Below are positions 31,552-43,581 of a stretch of DNA of 64,000 nucleotides, one piece after another. Made by a program: the position numbers and the translations under genes. Numbering within the stretch: position 1 is the first letter of the stretch; each line of letters begins with the position of its first letter. Source of the DNA: Eudorina sp. 2006-703-Eu-15 (taxonomy: Eukaryota; Chlorophyta; Chlorophyceae; Chlamydomonadales; Volvocaceae); NCBI GenBank assembly GCA_003117195.1, contig BDSI01000241.1, positions 1-64,000 of the forward strand, in the 5' to 3' direction. The notes below the pieces were generated by a model. That model saw only the letters and a program-made list of their open reading frames with translations, was not told the origin of the DNA and ran no database searches.

Positions 31552-33561
31552 TACAAGCTGCCATACAGGTCAACGAACGCAGCAAGCCGCAGCAATATGT
31601 CTCGTTTGATCGTAATATTATCATAAAATTGAAGATCATATAGGCAAAATTTTGTACATATATGACCCCGGGTGGTAGATTCAGAGGAGTGCGTCAGCAA
31701 GTGTGTACGGACACCCAAATGTTGGTTGACCCCCAGCCCCGCCCCGACGGGCACGGCGTGTGGTCTTAACTACACAGTTACAAGGCCTAGGTTGCCTCTA
31801 GAACAGGTGTTACATCATTCGTCCTCACTTCCAACCAGCCCATAGCGGGGCGACCCCAGCGACCCCAAAGTGCGAGGCCCCAGGAGGCCCTGAGGCTGCC
31901 GCATCACACCTAGCCAGTACCATCGGTGCTCTGGACCACCTGTGCGCTGAACCGCCGAGGTCTCTCCACCGGTCACTGCTCAGCACCGCACGCTGTGCTG
32001 CGCCGCATTCCTCTATCGCAACGATCGGGTTCAGAGGGAGACAGCACCTGCAAAGACTTGGGCAGGCTGGAAGACAACACGCACCCACATACACGGGTCC
32101 GCTGCAACGTTCATTCATTCATCCATTCATTCATACATGGGAGCAACTAACACGGACCAACGCCGCCGCTACCGCTACCGTGATTTCGACAGCCGCACTA
32201 CAGGTCCCCCGCATAGTGAGGCGCGCAGTGCGCCGATCAGTCAATCAGTCGTTGAGTCATCAGTCGTGCCCATGACACCGCTCGGGCCCGAACATCGTTC
32301 GTCATACACGCCGTTAAACCATCCGCAATGAAGGATGGGCGCCGAAATAAAGCCATGGGGCAGCCAAACACACGCCTCCGCTGGGGCCTCCCCGGCGCCC
32401 CCTGGTATTCCGCCTGAAGCAAAGATATTGGTATGGAAAGCTGCTGGCAAACTGTCAGCCGCGACAGCTTCGCTCACTGTCGCACACGCAATGGGTCGTT
32501 GGAGAAGACCTGCGCGGGGTCCGCCGCCTTCGCGGACTTCAAGTGTTCAAGATATGTACGTGTACGACACTGTACGACATCACTACCACCAAACTTGCAG
32601 CGCCACCGCGGAGGGTGCTCGGTTCTCGCTTGCTGAACCTAGGCCATCGATGCCACCAAACTGCACCAAACAAGAACAGATGTTGAAAGAATGTCTTAAG
32701 ACATCAAAATTCGGCCGCCGTTGAGGGTGACAAACAACTGGGTGCGTGGAGGAGCAGTAAGCCTCCAGAGGAGCGACACCTACCACCCGCCAAGAGCCAA
32801 GCGGCCACGAGCCAGGGGCGGGGCTAGCCGACCGACCGATGCAGCACCACGCCGTGTGTATGTCTGTAGGCAACAACAGGAGCGCCTGCAGCAAATGCAC
32901 CCCGCCGCACCTGCGGGCTCGCGCATGAAACAAATCTCTCTCGCTCACCGCACGTCCCAGGAGAGGAGCGACGGAACGACGGAGCGCATGTATGCCTTGC
33001 AACCACATACACCCGTGGCTGGGTAACCTTAGTAATAATAATACACACGTACACAGCCGCGGGGATGGAAGCGACTACGTTTTCTCCAAACAACACAAAA
33101 GACACGGTAGGGTGGGTCGCCGCACCCCACCCTGGCTGCAACGAATCATCGGCCGCGCCGGCCAGCCATGTATGAGCAACCGCAAGCTTTCCCTCGCCGC
33201 GCTCCTGTAGATAGTAATTCAGCATGATACGGAATCTCTCGCACTCCGCGTTTTCGTTCACACAAACACCCTCAACATTCAAGGATCAACAGAGTGCTGG
33301 AATTTGCAGGCGTAAGTACAGCAGCAACGCTCATTCTCCAAAGCTTCTCAGCGGCCCCCAGGAGCAGTTTACCGGACGTGGATGGGGAGGGCCCTGCCGC
33401 CCTGCGGAGCTCTACAATGTCGCTGCCGCCTGCTCAGCAGCCGCATTCCCTGTACGTCAGATAGGGCTGACTTGGAGCTGGTGGAGGCGCTGGACAGCGG
33501 GGAAACCCCGCCTCCTCCTCGCCTCCTCGGCGGGGCCCCTCCCCCACACCCAACCGGTTGC
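31552..33561. other. spacer between the two NDA paralogues
   Basis: No secure gene. AT-rich at 31560-31680, then mixed sequence containing a (CATT)n-tailed repeat end (32096-32138). A short plus-strand frame at 32641-32724 has a CX9C spacing (C-TKQEQMLKE-C) before its stop, which is suggestive of a CHCH-type terminal exon but too little to call. Confidence 0.45.
32090..32138 (+). repeat. (CATT)n-tailed retroelement 3' end
   Basis: GGGTCCGCTGCAACGTTCA followed by TTCA/TTCATTCA repeats, matching the ends at 33785-33850 and the reverse of 35185-35240 and 53803-53850. Confidence 0.65.
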
Positions 33562-36500
33562 TCAGAACAGCGAGATGTCCCGTCCAAACACCCGCGCCTT
33601 CATCCAGTCGAACAGGATCAACACGCGGTTGCGGAAAGACACCTGGGGGGAGCGGGGGAGGAAGGGGGTTGCTATGTGTGTGGGGAGAGATATAGGTGTA
33701 TTGAGGTTTGGGAGGGCGGGAATGGGGTTTGTCAGGGAGAGGGTTGCAGGACCAACGAAAAATCCGTACATGGGTTGCCCTTGGGTGTACACCGTTGATC
33801 CCTTCTTGGGGTCCGCTGTAACGTTCGTTCATTTGTTCGTTCATTCATAAGTCGTCCCAACGCGCAGGTGTCGGCGGGGCAGCACGCAGCAGGCGGATGA
33901 GCAGCGGCATGAGGTGTGTTTTGTCGTACACATACCGTACATGCGTGCCCCATGCGTGCCTACCTGCTTGGTGATATAGACCGACTTCCACAGCGCGAAC
34001 GCCAGTGCGCCCGTGAGCTTCAGGTTGATGACGTCAAAGGCCTCCACCTGGGTCAGCGCCTTGTCGCTCCCTGGAGCAGAGGGGTTGGTAGAGGGGGGAG
34101 GGGGGCGGGGTGGGGTAGGGGGGGAGGGGGTAAGGGGGAGAGAGGTGGTTGGAAGTCGGAATATGAGCCAAGGGGCGCTCGGAGGATGGAGGAGAAATCC
34201 CAGGACGCCACTCACCCACGTAGGCCATGATCCCCAGACTGAGGAACTCGAATGGGCGGTCCCAGTAGCGGACCTCCGTCGCCTCCGCCGCCTCGCGGGC
34301 CGCCGCCTCCTCCTCCGCCACGGACCGGAAGCACGCCGCCGACGCGCGCGCGATGGCCCCCGAGTCCGCTCCCCCCGAGGCCGCCACCGCCGCCGCCACC
34401 TCCGCGATGTCGCACACGGCCGCGGGGCGGGTGGGGCTGTCCAGGGAGGGTGCGGCGGTGAGCGCCTCGCTGTGCACCCGCACCCACGGGGGGGCGTCCA
34501 TGCGGAACAGCGCGTCAGACACCTGGGGGGGGGTTTGGGACGGGGAGGGGAAGGGGAGGGGGAGGGACGGGAGGGGAAGGGGAGGGCGGGGAGGGGAGGG
34601 GAGGGGAGGGACGGGCAACTTGGGGAAACGGGATACTTGGGGGACGGGGTGAGGGGCATGGGTGACGGGGATGGGGCGAGAAGGGTTCTGTGGGTTGTGC
34701 AGGTTGTGAGGGGATGGAGCTTGGAGGGTACCTCGAGAGATCAGTGACGTATGCCTGCCCGCAGAGCTCTCACGGTAATGACATGCCGCTGCCCGGCTTT
34801 TTGGACTTGCAACGCCGCCTGAAGCTGCCTGAAGCTGCCTGAGGCTGCCTGCGCAACATGTCAATCAAACTCGCCCGCGGGTCTTACCCGCCAAGCAGTC
34901 CGCCCGGTCGACCCCTGCTTGCACCCACCATCGCGCCCCGTCCGCCCACCCGCCCTGTCCACCCGGGGTTGCACCCACCATCGCTGCCGCCTCGATGCGA
35001 TCTCTGCCCCCGGCGATGGCGGCGGCCAGCCAACGGAGGACCGGGTTGTGGTCGGTGGCGGTCTGGGGGCGGGGTAAATCGGCCATGTAGCACAACCAGT
35101 CGGCAACACGATGGCGGTCCGATGGGAGTTGTGAGAGGGAGACAACACAGACAACCCGTGGCTGCAAGCCACTTGATTAATGAAGGAATGAATGAACGTT
35201 ACAGCCGACCCCGAAAAGGGATCAACGGTTTCCATCAAGTACCGCAGGTACGGCACTTGTGATGTTGGGGAGGAGACAGTGATGGGGATGTGGATGGCCT
35301 GCCTTCCCCTGACCCGGATACTCGTCCCGAAGCAGACGGCCGGTTTCAGCCTCAGACCCTCCCCTCCCTCCCCTGGCCCCTCCCTCCCCTGGCCCCCTCC
35401 CTGGAGAGGACGCCACCGCCTCCGACAGCCGCACCTGCAGCCTGCTCCTCTTGACCACTTGGAACGGCGGCGGCTGCGTGTAGCCCCCCACCCCCAGCTG
35501 GTAGCCGCTGTTGATGAGGTGGGCCAGGTAGGCGCCCTGCTGCCCAGCCACCTGCGCCGTGGCGGGCAGCCGGTTGCCCAGCACCAGCGAGCAGTCGCCC
35601 AGGGCCAGAAGGTCGGTGGCGCCAACCACCCGGAGGAACGAGTCCACGCACAGCTTGGAGCCGGGGGCCACGCGGGAGGTCTGGGGAGGGGGCCGGGGGG
35701 CGAGAGGGGAGTAGGGGTGAGCGGGCCAGAATGAATGAAGAGTGAAGCGAAATGAGTTGCTGAAGAGCGGGTTGGTCCTAGGTAATGAGCTCCGAAACCC
35801 GGTTCATCGCATCGCACGCACCACGTGTCTCATGGGTCGCATTCACTCACACCGAGCGCCTCTTGCCGCCACCCAAGCTCCGCAAGCACACCTTCCCCCG
35901 CCAAGGCTATATACACCCTGCGCTCACCTCTGCCGCCATCGCTTGCTCCGGGACCATCCCTGCGACCTGCCGTACCAGCGGCCTGGGCGCGTTTCCCGCC
36001 GACCACAGACACACTCCGTATTCGAGCTCCTCGCCTCCCTGCAGCTGCACCTTGTCCTTGCTGACCCCCACCACCCGGACCCCGGTGCGGACCTCCACCC
36101 CCTCCGACTTGAGGGTGGCCAGGGCGTTGCGCTGCAGCCGCTGGTCGAACTGCGTCAGGATGGTGGACACACTCTGAGGGCAGAGGGGGCGGGAGGGTGG
36201 GAGCGTGGGAGGGTTCCGGGCGGGGCCAGAGGTCTAGGGTTGAGTCATGGCTTGTGGGATGGAAGGGACGACGGGCGTTGGGCCGTTGGGCCGTTGGGCC
36301 GTTGGGCCGTTGGGCCGTCTGCCGAGCTCAGCGCCGCCTGGTCCGTCTGTCCGCCCTCTGCCCCACCCGCCCCACCCGGGGCCCCTCCCCCCCCCTACCT
36401 GCAGCAGCGTGACCCTGACGTACGGCATCAGCGCGGGGTACTTCTTGCGCAGATCCTCGCGAACAAAGTCGGACAGGGTGCCCGCGAACTCCACACCCGT

Positions 36501-39127
36501 GGGCCCACCGCCCACCACCACGAAGTGCAGCGCGGCGCGCCTGCGGGGTGGGTGATGACGAGCGACATGATGGGTAAGGCAGGCGTGTAGGGGCAGGGGG
36601 ACGCTGTCAGGCCCTCGAAACAACCAGCGGCGGTCGACGGAAGGCACGTCGTGTTGAGCGGCGCTGGAGGCGCTTCATTCATTCCCAATTGAACCGGCGG
36701 GGTGTCAAACACGTACGTTCGATTTCCGCCTGGGCCTCGGGCTGATCAATGGCTAATCAAAATTTAAGCGTCCAATAGGGCTGAGGGCAGCTCGGGCGAA
36801 CAGGCAACCCCTCTTCTCCTGCCGCGACCTCACGTAACTTCGTGAAGTGATCAATGCATGGCAGGCAGGATGTCGCAGCGGACCCAGCGGAAGAGGGGTT
36901 CTTACGTGGCGCGGGGGCAAGCAGCTGGGGCCTCTTCCGGGGAGCAGCGGCAGGACAGCGAAGCACGGCCGCCCCGGTGGGTCGGTGGGTCGGTGACGCG
37001 ATCGAGGTCCCCATCCGCTCCCGGGTCGGCCCCCTGGTGGAGCGACCCTCGCCCACGCCCCCCGGGAGCCTGGGTGGCCCGGGCCCCTGTCCCTCCCTGT
37101 CCCTCCCCACGAGCCGCACCTCTCCTCCTCGGTGGTGCCCGGCAGGCTGGCCAGCTCGAACTTCTCCGCGATCCGCTTCCGAAGGGCAACCGCGTCGCCG
37201 ATCTCTGCGGCGGTAGGGGAGGTGGGCCGTCGGGGGCCGTGGCGGCGACCGGCAGTGAGCAGTAAGCGAGGTTACCCGGGTTAGTTCGACGTGCGGGCCA
37301 GGCCGGTGCAAACGTCGTCACGGCCTGGACTACCTTCCACGCTGTCACACCTGGACGTCCTGTCCTTTCAGGGTGTTAGTTAACTCCTGGATCGATTTTA
37401 CAAAAGCACTGAAGCGTCTGCTGCGCGCGCGCTCCTGTTCAGCCAACCTACCCTTCATGAAGAAGCAGTGTTCCCTGACCCCCGGCACCCCGAAGGTGGC
37501 GGGCTGCTCGCCAACAGCGATGACCGCCTTGTCGTACTGGATCTGAGGGGGAGAGGGACCGGGGCCGGGGCCAGGGCCGGGAGATGACAGGCCGCCCTCC
37601 GGGGAGGTAGAACGGTGGAGCAAGAGAACGCAGCCTAGGTCCAACACGCGGAAGACAAGACAGCCCTGAGCTCACGTCCGCTCTGGGCCGCCACAACGGG
37701 TGAGCGCCCGGGATGGCAGGTCGCAGGCACCCACCTCGAACTGCGGCCGCCTGCCGTTCTCAAAGCTGAAGGTCGAGGTGCAGACGGCGAGCATGGCTGC
37801 GGCGGGCGGGTGAGTGAAGGGAGGGGAGGGCACGGCCGCGTTGACGATGTGGGTTAGACACGCGCTTTTTAAGAGAGTGGCAACTCCTTACATGAAACCA
37901 AAATGGTTCTGCAATCACATCCAAGACAAGAAAACTGTACGGTAAAATTTCCCTGTTCGATCCCTACTCGGAGGTCTCTTTCGTTTTAAAGCTCCGCCGA
38001 CAGCCGCTGCTCCGTCTGAGCAAACCGGAAATGATTGCAGCGGACTCGAGGTCTTGAGCCCGAACACAAAATGCAAACCGCGCTGCGGCCCGCCCGCCCG
38101 ATCTGCTCACCCTCCGGGTCCAGGCTGTCGCACTCGGCCTCCAGGTATGTGACGCAGGGGTTGGAGGTGCGGATGGGCTCCAGCAGCGACCGGAACTCCA
38201 CGGTGCCCACGGCGGTGGAGGGCAGCATGGGCGTGAACACAAAGTGGTTGCGCGGCGACACCACCACCACGTCGTACGTGTCGGTGTCGATGACCTTGAT
38301 CAGCGAGTGCGCCCCCCAGCCGCTGCCCAGCACCAGCACCACGGGCTTGGTGGAGGACCGCAGGCGCATGCGCCCGCCGTCGCCTGGCGCAGAAGGGCGG
38401 GGGCGGAGCGCGAGAGCGGAGGCTGTGTTGGCACGGCGCCACAAAACCGGGTGTCAGCAACCCCCCCTCCCCCAGGATTGTATTTCTGGGGAATGTTTGC
38501 GGGAGATAGCAGCTGGGAAAGGGGCGGAGGGCTGCCTGGATTGCCTTTGCGGGGAAAGGGCAGCTGCTGCGCAAGCTGCCGACGATCTGGACAGGGATAG
38601 GCTCCCACTTTCTCCGTACATTTGTCGTACATGCAGCTCCTGGACAGCAGAGGGATGCCCAACAAAACAGGCATCGTGCCGTACGGCACACGTGGCCGCC
38701 TGTAGATCTGTTCTGTGCCCGCCCACGCACCCGCCCACCCACCTGGCACCAGCTGCTCCTGCATCTTTTTGATGGCGCACTCGGGCTGAGTCACCAGGCG
38801 GCGAAGGTGGCGACCCACATCCACCACGGAGTCACCCAGCTGGTCCAGGGCCACGGCGGCGAATGGGCGGCGAGGGGGCCATTGAGGCCCACCGGGCAGC
38901 GGAAACTGCTGCGGACCTGGGGGGGCGGGGTTGGTGCTGGCGGCGGTGGTGGCTGCGGCAGCGGGCGCAGGCTTGACCCTGGCTGGAGGCCCCGCAGGTG
39001 TTGACGTGGGTGGCGTTGACGTGGGTGGCGTTGACGTGGGTGGCGACAGGGGGGGAGGTGGCGCTGGCCGTGGGGCTACCGGAGCGCCCTGCGGTATATT
39101 GGGGCAGATTGATGCGACAGGTTGCAT
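33562..39127 (-). CDS. NDA: type II NAD(P)H dehydrogenase, paralogue 2, 12 exons
   Basis: Tandem, same-direction paralogue of the gene at 22402-30914. Exons in order: 39127-38743, 38383-38111, 37796-37735, 37542-37452, 37204-37120, 36540-36399, 36173-35928, 35680-35435, 35062-34979, 34522-34216, 34070-33964, 33642-33562; GT-AG and in phase. It has the same motifs ([27 protein letters not shown], final FGRDISLF). Exon 2 differs from paralogue 1 by a single base in 273, whereas exons 1, 3, 7 and 9 are strongly diverged. The N-terminal exon contains TSTPP repeats and begins at an ATG with an in-frame stop upstream; it lacks a convincing targeting peptide, so a further 5' exon is likely (see 39366-39482). 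Confidence 0.92.
33785..33850 (+). repeat. (CATT)n-tailed retroelement 3' end in NDA-2 intron 11
   Basis: ACCGTTGATCCCTTCTTGG then GGTCCGCTGTAACGTTCG and a TTCA/TTCG tail. It lies antisense in the intron before the last exon; absent from paralogue 1. Confidence 0.7.
35185..35245 (-). repeat. (CATT)n-tailed retroelement 3' end in NDA-2 intron 8
   Basis: Minus strand reads ACCGTTGATCCCTTTTCGG then GGTCGGCTGTAACGTTCA and a CATT-like tail. Absent at the same place in paralogue 1. Confidence 0.7.
36276..36317. repeat. (GTTGGGCC)n tandem repeat, five units
   Basis: Perfect 8-bp repeat in NDA-2 intron 6, absent from paralogue 1. Confidence 0.9.
39005..39051 (-). repeat. 15-bp coding tandem repeat (TSTPP) in NDA-2
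   Basis: Three copies of a GGTGGCGTTGACGTG unit (plus strand) give three TSTPP units near the N-terminus of NDA-2. Paralogue 1 lacks them. Confidence 0.9.
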
Positions 39128-39365
39128 TTCGCGTCATGCACTAGCCAGTTGCAAGGGTGATGATTTCATTTTCCTCCGGTACGGAAACCTATCCTAGCGA
39201 AAAAACCCAACGCTGCCGTGAGCATGCGTCAAATGCCTTCAGCGGTGTCATGTACCGGTATTTCTGCATGAGGCACCTACGAGCTATCTGGGCCCGTTGG
39301 AACACCCGGTCGGGATACGGGTCCACCTTGTAACGGTTACATTACGTTATGAGGTGTTGTGCTCA

Positions 39366-39482
39366 TGGTCTTGGGACCAGGCCTCTCCAGCGTGGCTGCG
39401 CCTGGCTTATCTTCTGCGCGGAGGGGAGGGACTCGAGCGCTGACGTGCAACGGACACCGAGCACCTTGCGGAGCGCGTCCAT
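39366..39482 (-). CDS. NDA: candidate targeting-peptide exon of NDA-2
   Basis: ATG at 39482 opens MDALRKVLGVRCTSALES ... PRWRGLVPRP, an amphipathic, basic, nearly acid-free sequence typical of mitochondrial presequences. No fully convincing donor joins it to the 39127 exon; a GTCCCA donor near its end is possible. Alternatively it is unrelated. Confidence 0.3.
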
Positions 39483-41461
39483 GCGCTGGTGGAGCAGCCG
39501 TCAGCTTAGCACCTGGTATCAACGGGCGTCCGTTGGCACTAGTCAGGATGCAACCAGAATGTTAGCGTTGAAGTTATGTTTGGTTCACATGGCTTGCGCT
39601 CACCGCCATCCACGTGGCCACGGCAGATTCTCCCTCGCAGCTGTGTGGACGTGAGCTTCATGCTCTTGAGGTTGAAGAAGACAACCGAACAAGACCTAAA
39701 ATATAATATGACTATAAATATTAAGTCGTGATCGATTATACAGAAAAGTTTCTAATGCCGGTGTTTGTATGACGCTCCCTTGTTTTAAGCAAGGTTTACA
39801 ATATGTACCGTATACATACGAACGGGGCAAGCGCGAGAGATACGCTGCATCCGGTACGCATAATATTCTGTTATGGCATGATTACGGTATTCTCGCGGTC
39901 TCTCGGAAGGTGTCGGTCATTTGACGCCGGTTGACATCCGGGTGACCAATTGTGTATGCCCGGCCCATCAACAACGCATTTTATTTCAGCATCGCATAAC
40001 ACATATTTTTAGGTTTGAGAATTTTCCGGTCACGTTGGCAGAGAGGCAGTTATCGGCTTTTAAGAATGCGGAATCCCAACGATCTTACTAACAGGACGGT
40101 TCGATGAAATAGGCTGCGCGGGGCTGCACGCTAGCTACGTCCTTGACATAATAGGAATACTCAGTCAGATTGTTCATCAAACATATGTTTTTATTACCTA
40201 CCTTCAACCTCTTTCGCACTCGTGGCGACGCGCAGGCACCCACCATCTAGTGGTCAACTTCGTGCAGATCACCAGCGACACAGTGCCATTTCCCCCCTAT
40301 TAACTTTCCCCGAGCAAGTTCCCATGTGCATTGCACAGGGCACCTGGCGGGGTATCCCAGGTGAAGAACCAGAACGCGCGTGCCTGCTTGCGCATGTAAC
40401 CGCTACTTGGTGGACCCGTATCCCGACCGGGTGCCTGCTTGCTTGTGCGCGTACGTACGCTCTCGTGCACAGGCGCATACAGGCTGTAACGTTCCGCTGT
40501 TATCTTCATTCATTCATCCACAACAGGCGGGGTCCAGTGTAACATCAACAGTCAAGACCAAAGGCGATGCGCTCAAGGGGTACACTCGCGATGTGGTTGT
40601 GCAATGGACCCCCGCCCATGAACAGGTGGATACCCAGCCCGCGACCTAGTCGTTTGGATTTGTTACCTTGGCATCCTTCACACCGCTGTCCCACCGCGAA
40701 TTCCCTGCCACTCCGGCACCAGCCGAAGCTGACCAGGAAGGACCAGGATGACAACATCCGGGCGCCACGCTGAGGCCCCAATTTACGGAACATGGTTTAC
40801 AGAAGATACTAGAACCACTACTGCTCCGCGCTGCTCTGTCACAATGTGCAGGTCGGGTACATTTACTATGATCGGTTATGTGCGTCGTGCGCGCGACATG
40901 GACAGGCCGGCGGCCTTGGGCAGCCACGCGAAGAACGAATGAAAGAGTGTTTATCCGGGGGAACATTACGACGGCAATGCCTGGAACCCGGGAGGGCGAT
41001 GAGTAACCTCGCGGGTTCTTTGCAAATCACAGGTGCCTACTACCGTGTGCAGATTTTTGGGCGGGGCCCCAGCGTGAAGCGCGTTCGGGGGGCCCCGCCC
41101 CGTAGGATTGCCCATGTCCGTGCGCCGTGCGCCGTGCGTGGGTAACGGCAAAACGTTCATTTGTGATCTGCTGCGGTTCGACAGCAGTATTAACTCCGAA
41201 CCCCAATTACACAACCCTGTTCACACGTACGTTCGTACACTAGAACCCTCGTTCGTTCGACGCTAGCACGGAACCTAAGCCTCAACCGCAACCAACCGCC
41301 AGGCCTCGCCCTAGCTTAGGAGGTGAAAACAGAAAAGGGGGATAAGGTACCTGCCTCCGAGACCGCACGCCAGCTGAGCGCTCCACGTCGGCGCTACTAA
41401 CCTATCTCTCTCTGCTGGCACGTGCAAGGCAGCCGAACGCTCTGCCGCCTAAGGCTCTCGA
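39483..41461. other. spacer between NDA-2 and the retroelement
   Basis: No supported gene. AT-rich (39670-40200), with a partial (CATT)-tail-like end at 40480-40520 (GGCTGTAACGTTCC ... TTCATTCATTC). The last 300 bp may be the non-coding 3' end of the retroelement. Confidence 0.4.
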
Positions 41462-42058
41462 CTACCGCCTCAGCCTGCGGCACAGCACACCCCCCTCATC
41501 CCAGTCGATCAACCTCACATATATACTGCTCACAACTTCTAGGCGCCGTGCCACTGACCGCCTGACGTACACCTTGACCGCGTCCGACTTCCAGCGACTG
41601 TGCGCCTTGATTTCCTCCTCCACCACTCCAGCGTTCGCCGCAGCCGTTGCGCCGCCTTTGTGCAAACTGTGTGAATACAAGCTGTTCAGGTCTGCCCGCA
41701 CCTCTGGCTGCGCCCGCATGACTTCCAAGAGCCGGGTCCGCAGCCGGTCGGAAACCACCCCAAGTCCCCACCTCACACGCGAGCCACCCTTGCCCACCGC
41801 TGCAAACACCGGGTGCCCCGAGGCCCCCGAGGTCTCTACCAAACGCCGCTCGCAGTGCCGCCGCACAATGCGCCCGATTGGCACCCCGCTCCTGGTGAGC
41901 TCGGCCAGGCACACTTGCTCTCCCTGACCGGTCTGGTCCGTCTTGCTCTTGCGAATAGACAGCAGGATTCCTCCGTCGGTATGCGTCGTAACGTCCCCAA
42001 TGTCAAGGCCAACTAGCTCACTCACGTTGATCATGTACAGCAACTCCGCCACGCACGG
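41462..42058 (-). pseudogene. catalytic half of tyrosine recombinase
   Basis: Shows SHSLHKGGATAAANAG and the second motif HSRWKSDAVKVYVR, with the Tyr nucleophile in VYVR, fitting the H-x-x-R/K ... H/W ... Y layout of tyrosine recombinases. It is cut off from its N-terminal half by the insertion. Confidence 0.8.
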
Positions 42059-42700
42059 GAGAGTTCTTCCAGTGAAGTCGTCGCAACGCCATGGCCTTGC
42101 TGAAGGTGTTCACTTCGCCCCCGCTGCCGATGCGCGCCAGGTACGCGTCCAGTTTGCACTCTGTGGCCGAACGCAAATGCGCCCAGTCAAGAATACACCA
42201 AGGTGGGTGACCAGGTGGTGCGGGACATGAACAACATCACCAGCGGCGCCCTCAGCTCCTTGGGCTTCAACGACCCACAGCAGTTGGGGCAGTACATCGG
42301 CAGCTGGGCGGGGTGGCTGGTGACTGTGCTGACGTCGGCGGCCAACACCGCCGTCGCCGGCGCCGGGCCCGAGCCGACGGCGGGCATTCACTGGGACTCC
42401 CAGCTCAGCTCAGCTCTATATCAATATCTACGGCAGGTCGCTAACTGACGTTTGCTCGGCGAGCGGGTACGGCAGACTTGTGTAATAAACCGGGGAGGTA
42501 CGCCACTGAAAGATGATGTGGGCATCGGTCAGCAGCCGCCTGCTGCTGGTCCATTGACGGGGGCCCAGCAGGAAGGGCGGGTCATGATCTCGTACACGGT
42601 GCCGGTAAATCGCCTCGTGGCTAGAGCAGGATTACAATTTGTTATAAATGTTATGTACAAAAGAACAGCTCAGCAGTTCCGAGGCATATGCAAATGGCAG
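42059..42700. mobile_element. about 640-bp insertion within the recombinase
   Basis: Separates FFGMLRR from the continuing AELLYMINVSELVGLDIG. Both junctions show GGCG, a possible short target duplication. The insert is a patchwork: a minus-strand protein-like stretch (RSATECKLDAYLARIGSGG, about 42085-42180) and a plus-strand one (YTKVGDQVVRDMNN ... AGAGPEPTAG, about 42190-42390). They look like captured exon fragments; neither family is recognised. Confidence 0.55.
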
Positions 42701-43566
42701 CCCTGGCGCCTCAGCATGCCGAAGAAACCCAGCACGAACGCGCAAGCGTCCTGATCGCAGACCGCCGCTGATTCGGGCCGCCGATCTGCCTCCACTCGCA
42801 ACCAACCGATTAGGAGCTGCAGGAAGCTTAGCGGCAGCGGGACCTTTGCACGCGGCTGCGGGTTGCCGGTGGCGGCGCGGCGCCGGAGGGCTTGGACCAG
42901 TGTCTTGCACACCTGCTTGTCCTGGCTAATGAACGCCTCCGCCGGCAGTCCTCGACTTCGCTGCCAGTCGGACAGAGCACTTAATGTGCCCGCCAATGTG
43001 GATTTAGCCAGCCCCGCCTGCGCTGCGTGGGTGATGAACAAGCATACCAACTGGCGGTTCAGGTCAGCTTTCCGTGCCCGAGGAAAAGCGGCTTCGTGGC
43101 TAAGCCCAGCGACCTCGGTGACGAATTTGGCGTATCGCCGACGGCCGTCCTCGTACGTGTTGGCCGAGCTCGCGCTTACCGCACTCGCCGCGAGCCCAAC
43201 CCAGTCACACGCGAGCTCTGCGAGCCGTGTGTTGCCGCTGGCGGTAGCTGTGCCGTCACGTGACGCTGCAAGCACGCAGCCTGGGCACCGAAACCAGCCA
43301 CCCACGTAAGCGCCCCCTGCCAGGCCGAAGCAGCTGTGATGGGCTTCTACTGGGCAGCTCTCGCATCGAAGATCCCCTGGCCCGCATGCCCTGCGGCAGC
43401 GGCTGCACCTATGATCGGCTACTGTCGTCGGTATATTGGTAGTTCCGTAACTGGCGGTTGCGGGTCGGCCTGTCACAGCTACGCAGCCGCCTCCACTGCC
43501 GTTGCTCTTTTGCGCAGCTGTGGGCGCCCACGCGGCTACCGTTGTTACGTGGTAGTTGCCTGTCAA
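42700..43566 (-). pseudogene. PHD-like finger fused to N-terminal half of tyrosine recombinase
   Basis: Residues about 50-100 hold eight metal ligands in C4HC3-like order (CSRCRRAC, CESC, HHSC, WFRCPGC). The helical SAM-like DNA-binding domain follows (SANTYEDGRRRYAKFV, LFITHAAQAGLAKSTL, LSALSDWQRSRGL). The recombinase breaks off at GFFGMLRR. A PHD finger here could direct integration or chromatin contact (inference). Confidence 0.75.
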
Positions 43567-43581
43567 CGGGGCGGGGAAGGA

